NCBI RefSeq assembly: GCF_900111295.1
Contig: NZ_FOGT01000011.1
Location: forward strand, 62,001 to 126,000
Length of the DNA: 64,000 nucleotides
From: Salipaludibacillus aurantiacus
GTDB taxonomy: Bacteria; Bacillota; Bacilli; Bacillales; Salisediminibacteriaceae
Direction of reading: 5' to 3'
The position numbers and the translations under genes are program-made. Below the pieces are notes generated by a model. The model was not told the origin of the DNA and did not search any database. It worked only from the letters and a program-made list of their open reading frames with translations. Positions 18,245 through 28,762 of the stretch are shown here, one piece after another (the stretch's first letter is position 1; each line of letters begins with the position of its first letter).

Positions 18245-18385
18245 TTATCCACAAAAGTTATCCACATATGCACAGTAATTATTCCATAAAAGCGGGTAAT
18301 TAGAACTTTAACCAAGTAACTGAATTGTGGATAGTTTTATTAATTGATCCGGTTATGCACAAGTTATCCACATTAATTACCCACA
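18245..18385. promoter_or_regulatory. DnaA-box cluster, part 1 (rlmH upstream)
   Basis: Perfect TTATNCACA boxes at 18245-18253, 18258-18266, 18353-18361 (TTATGCACA) and 18364-18372, plus 8/9 matches at 18326-18334 (reverse, CTATCCACA) and 18377-18385 (TTACCCACA). About 34 kb from oriC. Confidence 0.8.
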
Positions 18386-18396
18386 GTTTTGCGGTG

Positions 18397-18564
18397 TTAT
18401 AACTCCTGGCTTATGACTTGATAGACAGCCTGTTTATTACAAATAAAACATTTTTCCAAGACAGTTTTGTCTTCCGGCAGCCTTTCTAAATCAGGCGGCA
18501 AGCCCTCGTCTGTCAAGGCTTCTTCAATTGCTTCCTCTGCATGTGTTGCGCAGCTGTAAACCAT
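18397..18564 (-). CDS. CxxH/CxxC mini-protein (BA_5709 family)
   Basis: A 55-residue protein. It starts MVYSCATHAEEAIEEAL and ends LEKCFICNKQAVYQVISQEL. CATH and CFIC are the CxxH and CxxC pairs that name the family and suggest a bound zinc ion. GAGGTG lies 6 nt before ATG 18564. It lies between rlmH and htrA as in other Bacillaceae, and is flanked on both sides by DnaA-box clusters. Function unknown. Confidence 0.85.
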   Translation of the reverse strand: MVYSCATHAEEAIEEALTDEGLPPDLERLPEDKTVLEKCFICNKQAVYQVISQEL

Positions 18565-18641
18565 ATATTCCACCTCAATCCTATATAAAAATTATCTTTA
18601 ACCTGAACATACGAACGTCAGTTTCAGGATTGACAAAACAA

Positions 18642-18707
18642 TTATCCACAATGGTATGTGAATAACTATTCTGACAACTAAACAATAACATTTGTCCACT
18701 ATCCACA
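18642..18707. promoter_or_regulatory. DnaA-box cluster, part 2 (CxxH/CxxC gene upstream)
   Basis: Perfect boxes TTATCCACA at 18642-18650 and TTATTCACA (reverse) at 18657-18665, and CTATCCACA (8/9) at 18699-18707. They overlap the presumed promoter region of the mini-protein gene. Confidence 0.75.
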
Positions 18708-18803
18708 AGTTTCCACAATTAGCCTTATTTTTCTGAGTATGAGAAATTTCCGTATGACTGACAAGTCCTGCGGAAGCATAATTTTTTCTTATGCTATAAC
18801 AAC

Positions 18804-18854
18804 GTTATACTTTTTAAAGTATAACAAAAAAAAAGAGAGGATAGTTATCCCCTC
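18804..18854 (-). terminator. htrA terminator followed by 22-bp palindrome
   Basis: On the minus strand GAGGGGATAACTATCCTCTC (18854-18835) is followed by nine T residues (18834-18826). Directly beyond lies the perfect palindrome GTTATACTTTTTAAAGTATAAC without spaces (18804-18825), whose role is not known. Confidence 0.8.
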
Positions 18855-18869
18855 TTCAACACCGTCTAA

Positions 18870-20120
18870 CTAAAACACTTGTTTATCTAAAGTCAGTTCT
18901 ACCGATTGTTCTTCCCCGTCACGGTAAAAAGTGACAGTGATCGTGTCGCCGACACTCACATCTTTATAAAGGAAACTTCTTAAATCATGAGCATCTTTAA
19001 TCTCTTGATCATCAAGGGCTACAATAACGTCGCCTTCTCTTAACCCTGCTTCGTCTGCTGGTGTGCCGTTTTCCGCACTTTCGACGTACACTCCGCCTTT
19101 AACATCTTCAGGCAGGCCTAACGTATCGTGCCAGTGGAAGCTTGGAATTTCCTGAAGTGAACGAAGAGCAATTCCCATTTGAGGTCTCTGCACTTCCCCA
19201 TATTGTTCCAAATCTTCTATAACCGGCAAAGCAATAGCTGAAGGAATGGCAAACCCTATTCCCTCAACTGCCTGCTGGGCAATTTTCATAGAGTTAATGC
19301 CAATCACTTCTCCCTGAATATTTAAGAGAGCGCCGCCGCTGTTTCCCGGGTTAATGGCTGCGTCAGTCTGCAGCACTTCTGAATTCCAGTCGGGTTGGCC
19401 GTTTCCTGTTAAATCTACCGGAAGACTGCGTTCCACAGCACTGATAATTCCTAAAGTAACCGTCCCTTCAAAAGATAAAGGGTTACCAATTGCAATTGCA
19501 GGCTCTCCCGCTTGTAAATTTTCGGAATCGCCAAACTCTGCAATTGTATCTATTCCGTCCGCTTCAATGGTTAATACAGCTAAGTCTGTCAAAACGTCTT
19601 CCCCAACAAGTTCCGCCGGAACCCGTGCACCGTCAGCCAGCGTCACGTCGATCTCACTTGAACCCTGCCCTGCTCCTTCAATCACATGGTAGTTAGTAAC
19701 TATAAAGGCCCTGTCTTCTTCTATCTTATAAATAACGCCTGACCCGGTTCCTTCACCGCTGCCTTCAGGGCCAAACAGGCCTGTAGACTGCCTCATATTG
19801 ACTACCCCTACCACCGCATCGGATACCTGCTCAACCGCTTCAATAACTTCAGAAGTGGTTTGCAGGTTCAGTGTCTCAGTGGCTATATTATCGTCTTCAA
19901 CATCATTTTCCGTGACTTCATCACTGCCCACAGGAGAGGTATTCTTTGGAATAACCTCATACGGAAGAAATCCGTTATCTGCCAGTAGAGGCACAGAAAA
20001 CACTACGAGCAGTGCCCCTATAATCGCCCCCGCAAATCCGTAAATGCCTGTCCGCTTTGTGCCTCGCCGGGCATCGCTCCGGTTTCTGGCAGCAGGCGCA
20101 TGATCATCATAATACCCCAT
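18870..20120 (-). CDS. HtrA/DegP-like membrane-anchored serine protease (YyxA/HtrC)
   Basis: Quality-control protease of 416 residues anchored by one helix (~26-46) with the body outside the cell. An acidic linker (~60-95) precedes the trypsin-like domain: His145 in TNYHVIEG, Asp179 in LTDLAVL, Ser261 in NPGNSGGAL. A PDZ domain follows (~305-410; GLREGDVIVALDDQEI). AGGGAGGG precedes ATG 20120. It is the last gene of the wal cluster, 182 bp after walJ, as in B. subtilis (yyxA), and has its own terminator. Confidence 0.94.
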   Translation of the reverse strand: MGYYDDHAPAARNRSDARRGTKRTGIYGFAGAIIGALLVVFSVPLLADNGFLPYEVIPKNTSPVGSDEVTENDVEDDNIATETLNLQTTSEVIEAVEQVSDAVVGVVNMRQSTGLFGPEGSGEGTGSGVIYKIEEDRAFIVTNYHVIEGAGQGSSEIDVTLADGARVPAELVGEDVLTDLAVLTIEADGIDTIAEFGDSENLQAGEPAIAIGNPLSFEGTVTLGIISAVERSLPVDLTGNGQPDWNSEVLQTDAAINPGNSGGALLNIQGEVIGINSMKIAQQAVEGIGFAIPSAIALPVIEDLEQYGEVQRPQMGIALRSLQEIPSFHWHDTLGLPEDVKGGVYVESAENGTPADEAGLREGDVIVALDDQEIKDAHDLRSFLYKDVSVGDTITVTFYRDGEEQSVELTLDKQVF

Positions 20121-20302
20121 ATTAAACCCTCCCTATTGGCCTTATGCGAAAAAAGACAGCTACCCTTTTTCTTACCATTATTTTAATAAACTATTAATGG
20201 GTTCGTCTATTAAGATATTTGAAATTTGATATTTTTCCACAACTATAGGATTTCCTGGCCGGTCAAATATTAAACAGCTTCACATGGCAAGCCTTAAAAA
20301 AC

Positions 20303-21097
20303 TTACACTACTTTCAGTGGAGTTGGAATAACTGGATCTGTATCGTACAGCTTAACCTGTCTGCCGACTTCAATATTATTTTCTTCTAATGTCTGCTGAA
20401 CAGTCATCCGGGCCAGATCTTTCATGTTATTGTCCAGACTGAGATGAGCAAGATAAATATCAGCCCTGCTATCCCTCACGATATCAGCCAGTGCAATACC
20501 GGCATCCACGTTTGATACGTGACCTTCATCTCCTAAAATACGGCGTTTAACTGTCCACGGGTATTTACCCATCCTAAGCATATCCATATCGTGATTCGAT
20601 TCAAAAATTAAAGCATCCGAACCCTTTGTTATCCCCATCATATGGTCGCTTACATACCCTGTATCAGTTAGAATAGTTAATTGTCTGCCTTCGTGGTGGA
20701 AGGAAAAAAACATAGGATCAGCTGCATCATGTGAAACCCCGAACGACTCTACGTCCAGGTCTCCAAATGCTTTCGCTTCTCCTGTTTTAAAGTGGAACTT
20801 CTGCTCCAGGGGAATAGCTCCAACCCCTGCGGCCATTGCTTCCCATGTTTTTTGATTGGCGTAGACAGGCAATTTATAACGGCGGGCCAGTATGCCTACT
20901 CCCTTTATATGGTCACTATGCTCGTGACTGACCAATATACCGTCCAGTTTGGAAGGGCAGAGTCCAATCTGCTTGAAGCACTGCTCTATTTTTTTACCGC
21001 TCAGCCCCGCATCAATTAACAGACGCTGCTTATTTGTTTCCACATATATGGCATTTCCTGTGCTTCCACTGGCCAGTACACTAAACTTTAAACTCAT
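20303..21097 (-). CDS. walJ: metallo-beta-lactamase fold hydrolase WalJ (YycJ)
   Basis: MBL-fold protein of 264 residues. The metal-binding motif HEHSDH is near residue 61; further ligands appear in [14 protein letters not shown] and the C-terminal AHLSLDN. WalJ orthologs are 5'-3' exonuclease-like nucleases linked to DNA mismatch repair and cell-division coordination. ATG 21097 ([15 protein letters not shown]) is chosen over a GTG four codons upstream because GGAGTG lies 9 nt before it and the family begins here. The ribosome site lies in the 17-bp gap after walI. Confidence 0.93.
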   Translation of the reverse strand: MSLKFSVLASGSTGNAIYVETNKQRLLIDAGLSGKKIEQCFKQIGLCPSKLDGILVSHEHSDHIKGVGILARRYKLPVYANQKTWEAMAAGVGAIPLEQKFHFKTGEAKAFGDLDVESFGVSHDAADPMFFSFHHEGRQLTILTDTGYVSDHMMGITKGSDALIFESNHDMDMLRMGKYPWTVKRRILGDEGHVSNVDAGIALADIVRDSRADIYLAHLSLDNNMKDLARMTVQQTLEENNIEVGRQVKLYDTDPVIPTPLKVV

Positions 21098-21114
21098 AAT
21101 TGCTTTCACTCCAA

Positions 21115-21897
21115 TTAGCTGATCGATTGGATTTCCCCATTCAAGGCATCCACAAAAAAGTCCTCGTTATCCACTCTTATCCTCCATACCGGAGCGAAAA
21201 CCTGAAAGTTGTCATCAGGCTGGATAAGACTGAAGTAACCTAGCTCAGAATGCTCAATTACTGCATTAGCACTAAGATACCCTCCATCCAGTAAGCGCTC
21301 TACTGCTTTTAGGGGAGATAAAAGATCCTGTTCCCGTCCCTCCTGCTCTGAAATCTCCATATAGGTCTGGACATATGATTCTATCTCCAGGTCTTCCGTC
21401 AAATGTAAAACGAGATGGAAATTTTCCCTTTCATACTCATCTATTTTCCTGCCATTATAAGTCTGATAAAGGCCAATAAAGTTTTCTGACTCGTTGTATT
21501 GGGCAATTTCGTACTCTTCTCCTAAATAGACGTGCTGCTGGAGAAACGCATCAACAGTAGCTGACAAATTAGCCCCTACAAGACGGAATGGACCGTCCAA
21601 CTCGGAAAAAACGGTGGTCGGATTTAATAATGAAATGGTTTGCCGTTCCAGATTTTCTTCCAGGTAACTTTCGTCAAAGGTGGCAGAAGTACCGGTAACA
21701 GGCGCTCCCGTCACCGTCTCTTCAGCGTCTTCTATATCGATTTCAATACCTTCTTCTTCAAGTCGTGATTGCAAATCCGGATCCGTCAAAACGCTTATGT
21801 CTCCCTGTTTATTTCTTTCATAAAGCTGGTAGCCTAAAAACATATTCAGGAGGAGGAAAGTGACTATAAAAATGGTTTTTGTTTTACTCCAATCCAT
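21115..21897 (-). CDS. walI: two-component system regulatory protein WalI (YycI)
   Basis: Membrane protein of 260 residues with one N-terminal helix (~7-25) and an extracellular YycI domain. With WalH it binds the WalK transmembrane segments and restrains kinase activity in B. subtilis. The start overlaps the last 14 bases of walH, indicating translational coupling. Sequence conservation in this family is low, and assignment rests on length, topology and place in the operon as well as on the conserved opening [11 protein letters not shown]. Confidence 0.92.
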   Translation of the reverse strand: MDWSKTKTIFIVTFLLLNMFLGYQLYERNKQGDISVLTDPDLQSRLEEEGIEIDIEDAEETVTGAPVTGTSATFDESYLEENLERQTISLLNPTTVFSELDGPFRLVGANLSATVDAFLQQHVYLGEEYEIAQYNESENFIGLYQTYNGRKIDEYERENFHLVLHLTEDLEIESYVQTYMEISEQEGREQDLLSPLKAVERLLDGGYLSANAVIEHSELGYFSLIQPDDNFQVFAPVWRIRVDNEDFFVDALNGEIQSIS

Positions 21898-23248
21898 TGT
21901 AAGTCACCTCCTGGCCCGAATTTGAAGAAAAGTCAAGCTGGATCCATCTTCCCTCTACTTTTAAAAACCAGGCAGGTTCAAAAATAGCGAAAGATCGCTG
22001 CCGTGTCATGTAATGGGCGATCCTTATATCTTCCACAGCCCTCATACTAAACACTTCATTTTCTTCAATATGACGCTCGACTTCTTCAAATGAAGGAAGA
22101 TTCACGTCTGAAGTGGTTTCAAAAGGATGGTCATTTAATTGATACATTGGACGGGTATATTCCGTAATGGTATTGCCTGTGCGGCGAATATCCATCATAT
22201 AGTACTGTTCCCTGTTCATATTTGACCCATATACCGGAAATCCTCCTACATGAAGCCTGAAGGATGCCTGGTCATCCACTTCCATTTCTCTCCAGTCTTC
22301 TGCATAGAAATCATCCGTCCACCCGGAATGAGTATTGATAAAGTCAAGGCTGTCCTGCAGAATTGTGTCCATCCCTGCAGGTATTGTCGCCCGGACATTT
22401 GGTCTTACATAATTCAATATAGCTCCGTTTTCCTGCAGGTTAATCATTCTGTTTCCGTCTGTATACGTCTGTCCCTGATTTCCTTGAGAATAGTTCTGAA
22501 TAAACTCCGGGTCAGGAAACAGGATCTGAAAAAAAGACTGGGTGCTTAAGTCAGTTGTTTCATACGTATATTTTCTTAACGTCGTAGATTCCGTCGGTGT
22601 ATATTTAACCGGCTGAAAATCGCTGTCAGGGCGTTCCTGGAACACCCTTTTCTCAACCGGGGTCTGATGCTCCTCTGTTCCTTCATAAAGTGCCTGCAAT
22701 TGACTGACTGAAAAGGACGTTTCCGATTCATAAATGACTTCCTCTTCACTGTCTACAAATTGCACCATCACTTCAGTCCCGCTGGATGATGGAGGATTCT
22801 CCACAAGAACTATTCTGTCTGCCTGCTCCAAAGGTAAATGATCTTCTTCAAAATTGAATAGATCTTTCAGCCATTCGCTTTCTAAAGGATCATCGAAAAC
22901 AAGCTCCAATCCGTTATAAAAATGCTCAAGAGAAGGGGCATGGGACGGCCCTCTCCGGTAGAGATAGTCAATATCAATCTCCTTAAGCTCATTTATAATG
23001 GTTCTGTACTGGCCTTCCATCGGATGGAGATAGGCTATCTCTTCTCCTTCATGAATTAATATTTCCTTTGGCTGGATAATTTCATGAATATCCCTTGTTT
23101 CACCTAAATCTTCAATTTCTACATAGTTTTCTCCTGATTCTTCCCGTACACCGTATTCAGGCTGGTAAGTCCACAGCAGCCATGTCAGTGTTACACTGGA
23201 TAAAACAAGAATGGTCAGTACGGCAGATTTAATATTTTCAAGCATCAT
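21884..23248 (-). CDS. walH: two-component system regulatory protein WalH (YycH)
   Basis: Membrane protein of 454 residues with a single N-terminal helix (~8-27) and a large extracellular YycH domain. It forms a complex with WalI and WalK in the membrane. MLENIKSAVLT at the start is typical. It overlaps walK by 11 bases (walK's stop lies within the ATGATGCTTGA start of walH) and walI by 14 bases, so the three are translated as one block. Confidence 0.93.
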   Translation of the reverse strand: MMLENIKSAVLTILVLSSVTLTWLLWTYQPEYGVREESGENYVEIEDLGETRDIHEIIQPKEILIHEGEEIAYLHPMEGQYRTIINELKEIDIDYLYRRGPSHAPSLEHFYNGLELVFDDPLESEWLKDLFNFEEDHLPLEQADRIVLVENPPSSSGTEVMVQFVDSEEEVIYESETSFSVSQLQALYEGTEEHQTPVEKRVFQERPDSDFQPVKYTPTESTTLRKYTYETTDLSTQSFFQILFPDPEFIQNYSQGNQGQTYTDGNRMINLQENGAILNYVRPNVRATIPAGMDTILQDSLDFINTHSGWTDDFYAEDWREMEVDDQASFRLHVGGFPVYGSNMNREQYYMMDIRRTGNTITEYTRPMYQLNDHPFETTSDVNLPSFEEVERHIEENEVFSMRAVEDIRIAHYMTRQRSFAIFEPAWFLKVEGRWIQLDFSSNSGQEVTYNGLE

Positions 23249-25067
23249 CCATCACCCCATCTTCCTCATAAGGCAGACTGAATGAAAAGGTTGTCCCCTT
23301 GCCCCATTCGCTGCTTACCCAAATATCGCCGCCATGAGCAATTGCAATCTCCTTTGCAATTGCGAGCCCGAGGCCTGTACCGCCAAGGTTTCGGGAGCGG
23401 GCTTTATCCACCCTGTAGAAACGGTCAAATACATGTGATAAGTTTTCTTTCGGGATCCCGACGCCTTCATCTTTCACACTTATAATAATGCGGCTCTTTT
23501 CAATTTTTAATGTACAGGTAATCGTTCCGCCTTCAGGAGAATATTTAACCGAATTGGATAAAATATTGTCCAGTAGCTGTGTAAGTTTATCCCGATCCCC
23601 CAGGACGGGTATGCTTTTATCAGGAATTTTACGTTTAAACTGGATATCCTGTTTTTTTGTTGCCATTTCAAACCTGTCAATAACCTGATTGACAAACGTC
23701 GTAGCATTCATACTGGCCAGATTCATCTGGTAGTCTTTACTGTCCATTTTTGACAATTGTAATAAGTCATTAACAAGACGGATCATCCGTTCTGTCTCAT
23801 TGGATGTCACATTAAGGAAATGAGGAGCCACTTCCGGATCTTCCAAAGCGCCATCTGCCAAAGCTTCTAAATAACTTTTCATAGAAGTAAGCGGTGTGCG
23901 GAGCTCATGTGAGACATTAGCTACAAATTCCCGGCGTTCTTCTTCAATTTTTTCCTGTTCGGTGACGTCATGAAGAACGGCAATTAATCCATTTTTTTCC
24001 CCGTTTTCTTTCTCAATAACAGAAAAATGAGCCTCAAGAATAATCTCTTCCTCATCATTGTCAAAATCAAGCAGAATCGGATCTGTCATTCTGTAAAGGT
24101 CTTTTAGTTTCATAAAATGATCCAGATTAAGCATTTTAGTTATTTCGGTGCTCATAGCTTTTTCCTGATCCTGGTCCAGCATTTCTTCTGCCCTGCGGTT
24201 CATTAATATAATTCTTCCGTTTTTATCAGTCGCTATAACCCCGTCTGTCATATGTGTCAACACTGAAGAGAGCTTTCTTCTTTCTCCTTCAGTCGTCGCA
24301 TGAGCTTCTTTCAGTTTTCCGGTTAAATCATTGAAAGTAGCTGCGAGTTGTCCGATTTCATCATCGCCATAAACTTTTACGTTTCTTGAGAAATCCCCTT
24401 CACCCATTGCCGTAGCCTGTTTTCGCACGGCAGTAATCGGCCGGGTAATTGTCCTTGCAAGAAAAATTCCTAAAGCTGCTGTTAAGACTAAAGCAATAAG
24501 AGTGCCTGTTAAAAGGATTTGATTAATCTGCTGCATCTGATTATAAATTTCTTCCATTGATGCTTCGATATAAATAGCACCTATGACAGCCTGGTCTTCT
24601 GTTTTCACAGGCACAGCCATAACCCGGACACGGTTGCCGGTTTCCTCATCCCTGAGAATCTCCCTTTCATCTTCATACCCTACGAGAGCGCGTTTCACCC
24701 GGTAGTTTGTCGTCCGCTGCCCCTCGTAAATCCGATGGTCCAGGGAGGTAGCTGTAATGACTATACTGTTCTGGTCGATCACCTGGACATCAGCGTTATC
24801 TATCGTTAATAACTCCGTTAAAAGAGAATCAATTCGTGACTTAAGCGAAGCCTCTTCATCTTCTTCATCCCTTAGCATTTCCTGCTCTACATTATAAGAA
24901 ATCAGCTCCGCCCGCTCTTCCAACTGTTCGTTAAAATTACTGACAAGCTGTTCTTCTAGCTGCTGGATAAAATAAACTCCGATAACCTGCATCGCAATCA
25001 GAATCAATAGCACGTAGATGATAACAATCTTAAGGTGTATTGATTTATAAAAGCGAATTCTGCTCAT
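23238..25067 (-). CDS. walK: sensor histidine kinase WalK (YycG)
   Basis: Essential cell-wall sensor kinase of 609 residues. Order: first membrane helix (~10-32), extracellular Cache-like domain (~35-180), second helix (~184-205), HAMP (~205-255), PAS (~265-370), HisKA with SHELRTP and phospho-acceptor His387, and HATPase_c (~490-605; NILSNSVKYSPEGG, DEGVGIP, GGTGLGLAIAK). It phosphorylates WalR to control autolysins and wall metabolism. It starts 3 bases after walR, a coupled arrangement. Confidence 0.97.
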   Translation of the reverse strand: MSRIRFYKSIHLKIVIIYVLLILIAMQVIGVYFIQQLEEQLVSNFNEQLEERAELISYNVEQEMLRDEEDEEASLKSRIDSLLTELLTIDNADVQVIDQNSIVITATSLDHRIYEGQRTTNYRVKRALVGYEDEREILRDEETGNRVRVMAVPVKTEDQAVIGAIYIEASMEEIYNQMQQINQILLTGTLIALVLTAALGIFLARTITRPITAVRKQATAMGEGDFSRNVKVYGDDEIGQLAATFNDLTGKLKEAHATTEGERRKLSSVLTHMTDGVIATDKNGRIILMNRRAEEMLDQDQEKAMSTEITKMLNLDHFMKLKDLYRMTDPILLDFDNDEEEIILEAHFSVIEKENGEKNGLIAVLHDVTEQEKIEEERREFVANVSHELRTPLTSMKSYLEALADGALEDPEVAPHFLNVTSNETERMIRLVNDLLQLSKMDSKDYQMNLASMNATTFVNQVIDRFEMATKKQDIQFKRKIPDKSIPVLGDRDKLTQLLDNILSNSVKYSPEGGTITCTLKIEKSRIIISVKDEGVGIPKENLSHVFDRFYRVDKARSRNLGGTGLGLAIAKEIAIAHGGDIWVSSEWGKGTTFSFSLPYEEDGVMDDA

Positions 25068-25070
25068 ATT

Positions 25071-25781
25071 TTAACTCTCCTGATCTGATTGACGAAGGTA
25101 ATACCCTACCCCCCGACGAGTAACAATCCATGCCGGATTACTTGGATTATCCTCCACTTTTTCTCTTAATCGGCGTACCGTCACATCGACCGTACGAACA
25201 TCCCCAAAATAATCATAGCCCCATACCGCCTGAAGCAAATGTTCGCGGGTCATGACTTGTCCAGTATGGCGGGCTAAATAATAAATAAGTTCAAACTCTC
25301 TGTGTGTCAGCTCAATAGGGTCCCCACGCTTTGTAACAAGGTAGGCGTCAGGCTGAATAAGTAATGGACCGATCTCAATGTTTTTATTACCCGTTTGAGA
25401 TTCTTCTGTTTTCTGGTTCCGGCGGCGCAAGTTTGCTTTTACCCGTGCCACAAGTTCACGTGTACTGAAAGGTTTAGTGACATAGTCGTCCGCTCCAAGT
25501 TCAAGTCCTAGAACTTTATCAATCTCCGAATCTTTTGCTGTGAGCATAATAATGGGCATATCATATGTCTTTCTGACTTCCCTGCATACTTCCATTCCGT
25601 CACGGTACGGGAGCATGATATCTAAGAGGATCAGGTCCGGTACATGTTCTTTAGTCATTTCTACTGCCTCATTTCCGTCATAGGCGCAGATAACGTCGAA
25701 CCCTTCCTTTTGTAATCCAAACTGTAAAATGTCAGCAATCGGCTTTTCGTCATCGACTACTAGAATTTTTTGTTTATCCAT
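25071..25781 (-). CDS. walR: response regulator WalR (YycF), OmpR family
   Basis: Essential DNA-binding response regulator of 236 residues. Receiver domain with acidic pocket Asp10-Asp11, phospho-acceptor Asp54 in LLDIMLP, Lys103 in VTKPF; Thr102 corresponds to the Thr101 phosphorylated by PrkC in B. subtilis. The winged-helix domain (~135-232) ends [11 protein letters not shown]. It is the first gene of the walRKHIJ operon, with an extended -10 (TGGTAGAAT) at about 25818-25826 on the minus strand, 37 bases before the start codon. Confidence 0.97.
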   Translation of the reverse strand: MDKQKILVVDDEKPIADILQFGLQKEGFDVICAYDGNEAVEMTKEHVPDLILLDIMLPYRDGMEVCREVRKTYDMPIIMLTAKDSEIDKVLGLELGADDYVTKPFSTRELVARVKANLRRRNQKTEESQTGNKNIEIGPLLIQPDAYLVTKRGDPIELTHREFELIYYLARHTGQVMTREHLLQAVWGYDYFGDVRTVDVTVRRLREKVEDNPSNPAWIVTRRGVGYYLRQSDQES

Positions 25782-25817
25782 TTTCTCACCAGCTCCTCTT
25801 CGTAATTCACCCTCTCT

Positions 25818-25826
25818 ATTCTACCA
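25818..25826 (-). promoter_or_regulatory. probable walR promoter (extended -10)
   Basis: Minus-strand TGGTAGAAT; the -10 hexamer TAGAAT is 25823-25818. No good -35 hexamer is seen, which the TG extension may offset. Confidence 0.5.
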
Positions 25827-26234
25827 CATAAAGAAAAATACTCTCCAGCTAAAGGGAGAGAAGTTTATCCAATTCGTGAGAGAGGCGTGCTGCTTATAAA
25901 GCTTATACTGCCCCCTTCCCATAAACAGAGTACTTCACTCATATACGTCACATTTCGCCTCGTTTTGATATTATTGCCGGGGAAATACTTTTATTCGACT
26001 TTTTTTAAAAGACCCTTTAGGTTCATGGAAAAAATTAAAGTAACGGAGTAATTTTACGGGGCGCGGGGTAAGTGATCAAAGCAGGGTAAGAACTTGTTTC
26101 GACAACCAGGACACCTAGATTTCAAGCGAGATCTTGCACGCGGTGTGCATATAAAATAGTGGTGCTTCGCTGGCAGAGGAGAGGAAAAGCAGTCCCGCAA
26201 TTTAAAACCACCATCCTGCGAAGCTAAAATCATA
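25827..26234. other. intergenic region between walR and the tRNA cluster
   Basis: About 400 bp with no gene that I can support on either strand. It contains a small hairpin ctctcc-agctaaa-ggagag near 25843-25860 in what would be walR upstream DNA, and otherwise no repeat or operator I recognise. Confidence 0.5.
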
Positions 26235-26261
26235 CAAAAAAACCTATCCGTAAAGGATAGG
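26235..26261 (-). terminator. terminator of the tRNA cluster
   Basis: Minus-strand stem CCTATCC-TTTAC-GGATAGG followed by TTTTTTTG, 19 bases after the tRNA-Thr CCA end. Confidence 0.9.
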
Positions 26262-26279
26262 ATAGTTATCAAAATTAAA

Positions 26280-26355
<76 letters not shown>

Positions 26356-26364
26356 ACTCAAAAA

Positions 26365-26440
<76 letters not shown>

Positions 26441-26454
26441 TTATTTTATAAAAA

Positions 26455-26530
26455 TGGCGGTCCCGACGGGAATCGAACCCGCGATCTCCTGCGTGACAGG
26501 CAGGCATGTTAACCGCTACACCACGGGACC
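26455..26530 (-). tRNA. tRNA-Asp (anticodon GTC)
   Basis: 76 nt, CCA encoded. Acceptor GGTCCCG/CGGGACC, anticodon loop CTGTCAC, T loop TTCGATT. Confidence 0.96.
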
Positions 26531-26590
26531 AAAATCTTTCAAAATATGTATGCAATGCCTTTAAATGCCTGTACAAAATAAAAAAATAAT

Positions 26591-26667
<77 letters not shown>

Positions 26668-26787
26668 ACGATAAAATATTAAATTATTTGTTCCTGCAAT
26701 AAGTGACTGTCTCTTCCTCTGCAAGAACTGCTTCGAAGTTTAATGCGTCGAGACAACTCGCCGATCATTCGACGATGCTTCCCTCGT

Positions 26788-26813
26788 TGCTCCACCCCGC
26801 GACGATATTAAAT
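26788..26813 (-). repeat. partial duplicate of tRNA-fMet 5' end
   Basis: The 19-mer at 26788-26806 (plus strand TGCTCCACCCCGCGACGAT) is identical to 26654-26672, the first 14 bases of tRNA-fMet plus 5 bases of leader; similarity continues through ATTAAATT. The rest of the tRNA is absent. The enclosed DNA (26673-26787) has no gene. Confidence 0.85.
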
Positions 26814-26889
26814 TCCCTTCACCCCTTATTATTAGGAGCAACAGAATAAATTATACTAGGTTTTTCGAGATAAGTCAAGGAAAAAATAA

Positions 26890-26964
26890 TGGTGACCCGT
26901 ACGGGATTCGAACCCGTGTTACCGCCGTGAAAGGGCGGTGTCTTAACCACTTGACCAACGGGCC
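26890..26964 (-). tRNA. tRNA-Glu (anticodon TTC)
   Basis: 75 nt, CCA encoded. Acceptor GGCCCGT/ACGGGTC (one G-T pair), anticodon loop CTTTCAC, T loop TTCGAAT. Confidence 0.95.
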
Positions 26965-26990
26965 ATGATTAGATAATCTTATAAAAATCA

Positions 26991-27066
26991 TGGTGAGCCA
27001 TGAAGGACTCGAACCTTCGACCCTCTGATTAAAAGTCAGATGCTCTACCAACTGAGCTAATGGCTC
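26991..27066 (-). tRNA. tRNA-Lys (anticodon TTT)
   Basis: 76 nt, CCA encoded. Acceptor GAGCCAT/ATGGCTC, anticodon loop CTTTTAA, T loop TTCGAGT. First tRNA of the cluster; order Lys-Glu-fMet-Asp-Phe-Thr extends the B. subtilis trnY set (Lys-Glu-Asp-Phe). Confidence 0.96.
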
Positions 27067-27116
27067 GCAGTTCCTCAGAAAGTGTTGTTTCTGTTTATCT
27101 TTCAGCGACAAAATAT

Positions 27117-27145
27117 ATAATAACATTAAAATGATAAAGGCACAA
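27117..27145 (-). promoter_or_regulatory. promoter of the tRNA cluster
   Basis: Minus-strand -35 TTGTGC (27145-27140), 17-bp spacer, -10 TATTAT (27122-27117), about 50 bp before tRNA-Lys. Confidence 0.6.
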
Positions 27146-27284
27146 TACTTTTTTCAAAAAAATTCTTTCACTCTCTGAAACCTTTTTTACTTTACCTGAT
27201 TTTCACATATAAATCAAGAGCTTCATCAGTTTTTTTCATAAAAGAATGCTTTTGAGTCCTCTTAGTCATATCATGTTAAAGCAG

Positions 27285-27319
27285 TGAAGCAGAGAAGAGG
27301 CTGTCTCTTCTCTGCTTCA
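27285..27319 (-). terminator. long hairpin after purA
   Basis: Perfect 15-bp stem TGAAGCAGAGAAGAG (27285-27299/27305-27319), 5-nt loop, starting 3 bases after the purA stop. There is no T run, so it may protect the 3' end rather than terminate. Confidence 0.65.
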
Positions 27320-27322
27320 AAA

Positions 27323-28639
<1,317 letters not shown>

Positions 28640-28675
28640 TTAAATAATTTTTTCCCTCTCTTATAAACCATCGTT

Positions 28676-28704
28676 AGTTTATCAGTTTACCAGTAGTCAG
28701 TCAA
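28676..28704 (-). promoter_or_regulatory. purA promoter (sigma-A)
   Basis: Minus-strand -35 TTGACT (28704-28699), 17-bp spacer, -10 TAAACT (28681-28676). Lies just downstream of the PurBox pair. Confidence 0.75.
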
Positions 28705-28707
28705 CCG

Positions 28708-28751
28708 TAACACGAACATTAGAACAAAATGGCTTCTTTTTATTCGTTTAT
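28708..28751. promoter_or_regulatory. PurR operator (inverted PurBox pair) upstream of purA
   Basis: Box 1 TAACACGAACATTA (28708-28721) matches the B. subtilis PurBox AAACACGAACATTA at 13/14. The inverted box 2 (28738-28751) keeps the TTCG core. The two 14-mers are 16 bp apart, the spacing required by PurR. Confidence 0.8.
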
Positions 28752-28762
28752 AAGTATTTCAA

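Noticed and set aside
26875-27126. 83-codon open frame on the minus strand across the tRNA-Lys/tRNA-Glu genes
   Set aside because: It runs through two tRNA genes; the apparent protein is the translated tRNA sequence, a frequent false prediction.
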